NCBI RefSeq assembly: GCF_019740335.1 | Contig: NZ_JAHXZS010000002.1 | Span: 348,452 to 412,451, forward strand | Direction: 5' to 3' | DNA from: Alteraquisediminimonas sediminicola | GTDB taxonomy: Bacteria > Pseudomonadota > Alphaproteobacteria > Sphingomonadales > Sphingomonadaceae | Length of the DNA: 64,000 bases | In this document: piece by piece, positions 63,417-64,000 of the stretch | Layout of the letters: each line of letters opens with the position of its first letter | Numbering within the stretch: position 1 is the stretch's first letter | Program-made: the position numbers and the translations under genes | The notes under the pieces: generated by a model | Database searches by the model: none | Told to the model about the DNA's origin: nothing | What the model saw: the letters and a program-made list of their open reading frames with translations, nothing else

Positions 63417-64000
63417 TCAGATCCGTCTCGGCGCTCCGGCTGGCCTGCGCTTGCCCTCGGGACGTTTGCGAGCGCGCGGCGAGATATCGCCCGAGAACTT
63501 CTGCTGGAACCAGTCGAGCGCCTGAGAGGTGCTGTCGACCTGATCGTCATGCCGTCGGTTGGGAAATCCCAGCAGCTCGTCGAGATAGACCGCCAGCCAG
63601 GGGGCTTCTCGCGGAAAAAGCACCTTGCCGGTCTCGAACATCACCGAGCGGGCCTGCATACGGGCAAGCTTGTCGATGGTCGGCCGGACCAGCCGCGGCC
63701 TGCAATAGCCGGAGCTGCGCCTCAGGTCCTGTGCGATGCCGCGACCAAGGTCGGCATCCTCGATCAGCGTGATGTCTGCTTTCACGTCGCGGTGCACCGC
63801 CTCGATCCGGTGCCGCAGGTCAGGTGCCTCCAGTCGCTCGCGAATGACGTCGAGCAGATGGATCTCACCGCCGGCCATGCCCCAGACTGTCCCGACCGAC
63901 CAGTCCGCGTTCTCCGACAGGGTCGACGCGGTGTCCCAGCTGACCAGCACCGTGTCGAACTGCTCGGGCGGTGCCTCGTAATAGCGTAGCCATCCCCGGC
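63417..64000 (-). CDS. Phage terminase large subunit, C-terminal part
   Basis: The minus strand encodes the nuclease half of a terminase large subunit; the ATPase part lies beyond the right edge. Reading from 64000 the frame is open: GWLRYYEAPPEQFDTVLVSW then DTASTLSENADWSVGTVWGM, with the first metal-binding Asp in SWDTA. Further on, TLIEDADLGRGIAQDL and the late HDDQVDSTSQALDWF carry the other acidic residues. The tail is basic (RARKRPEGKRRPAGAPRRI). Terminases cut concatemeric phage DNA and pump it into the capsid. High GC, core-like. Shows that a prophage or gene-transfer-agent-like cluster starts here. Confidence 0.87.
   Translation of the reverse strand, partial: RGWLRYYEAPPEQFDTVLVSWDTASTLSENADWSVGTVWGMAGGEIHLLDVIRERLEAPDLRHRIEAVHRDVKADITLIEDADLGRGIAQDLRRSSGYCRPRLVRPTIDKLARMQARSVMFETGKVLFPREAPWLAVYLDELLGFPNRRHDDQVDSTSQALDWFQQKFSGDISPRARKRPEGKRRPAGAPRRI

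Overview
The window looks like chromosomal DNA of an alphaproteobacterium, most likely a member of the Sphingomonadales. The reasons are the high-GC core genes, UPF0262, a MucR/Ros zinc-finger regulator, the DUF3489-DUF2924-serine recombinase module, a VPAPP-type C-terminal sorting signal, and S24, feoAB and his gene arrangements familiar from sphingomonads. This assignment is inference from protein families; no 16S rRNA gene is present.

Layout. 1-28 kb is mostly ordinary core genome: rarA (cut by the left edge), HU, tRNA-Val(CAC), an OmpW-like protein, a hydrolase and a methyltransferase, a LOG-family protein, an extensin-like lipoprotein, two tandem Cys-rich paralogues (one ending in a sorting signal), arfB, an RluA-type synthase, a Mur ligase divergent from an LD-carboxypeptidase, ung, an S24 peptidase lacking a proper N-terminus, hisBHA, dcd, a GH25-like protein, UPF0262, feoAB, ssb, a DEAD-box helicase, malonyl-CoA synthetase, hisF (8.6 kb away from hisA), an LLM oxidoreductase, the eroded end of a sigma-54 activator gene, and an OprO/P porin.

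28-41 kb is a surface-polysaccharide locus, nearly all on the minus strand. Transcription would start at rmlA and run rmlA-C-D-B, then an ABC flippase-like exporter, a glycosyltransferase, a Gfo/Idh oxidoreductase, an ATP-grasp enzyme, a DegT aminotransferase and an FkbM methyltransferase. The rml genes and exporter have core-like base composition, while roughly 28.9-35.4 kb is clearly AT-rich and was probably acquired separately.

41-52.4 kb is a mobile-element region. It holds a decayed IS5-family copy, an internally deleted IS3-family element, unidentifiable gene debris, tRNA-Arg(CCG) with a recombinase tail reading into it, a short cargo of membrane/osmotic-stress-type genes (aqpZ, GlsB/YeaQ-like, YidB-like, YegP-like, glycine-zipper lipoprotein), a complete IS5-family (IS427-type) element with a -1 frameshift site, and a DUF3489-DUF2924-large serine recombinase module whose recombinase carries an in-frame amber codon. 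A MucR gene follows.

52.8-62.3 kb holds the most unusual genes: a 1996-residue repetitive autotransporter-like protein whose beta-barrel is followed by a Pro-rich linker and an OmpA-type peptidoglycan-binding domain, a terminator, a TPR-sulfotransferase fusion downstream on the same strand, and a divergently transcribed secreted four-EF-hand protein. The right end has an IS5 tail fragment, a second very short IS3 deletion derivative, a small phage-type gene that has lost its N-terminus and the C-terminal half of a phage terminase large subunit, so a prophage or its remnant begins here and continues beyond the window.
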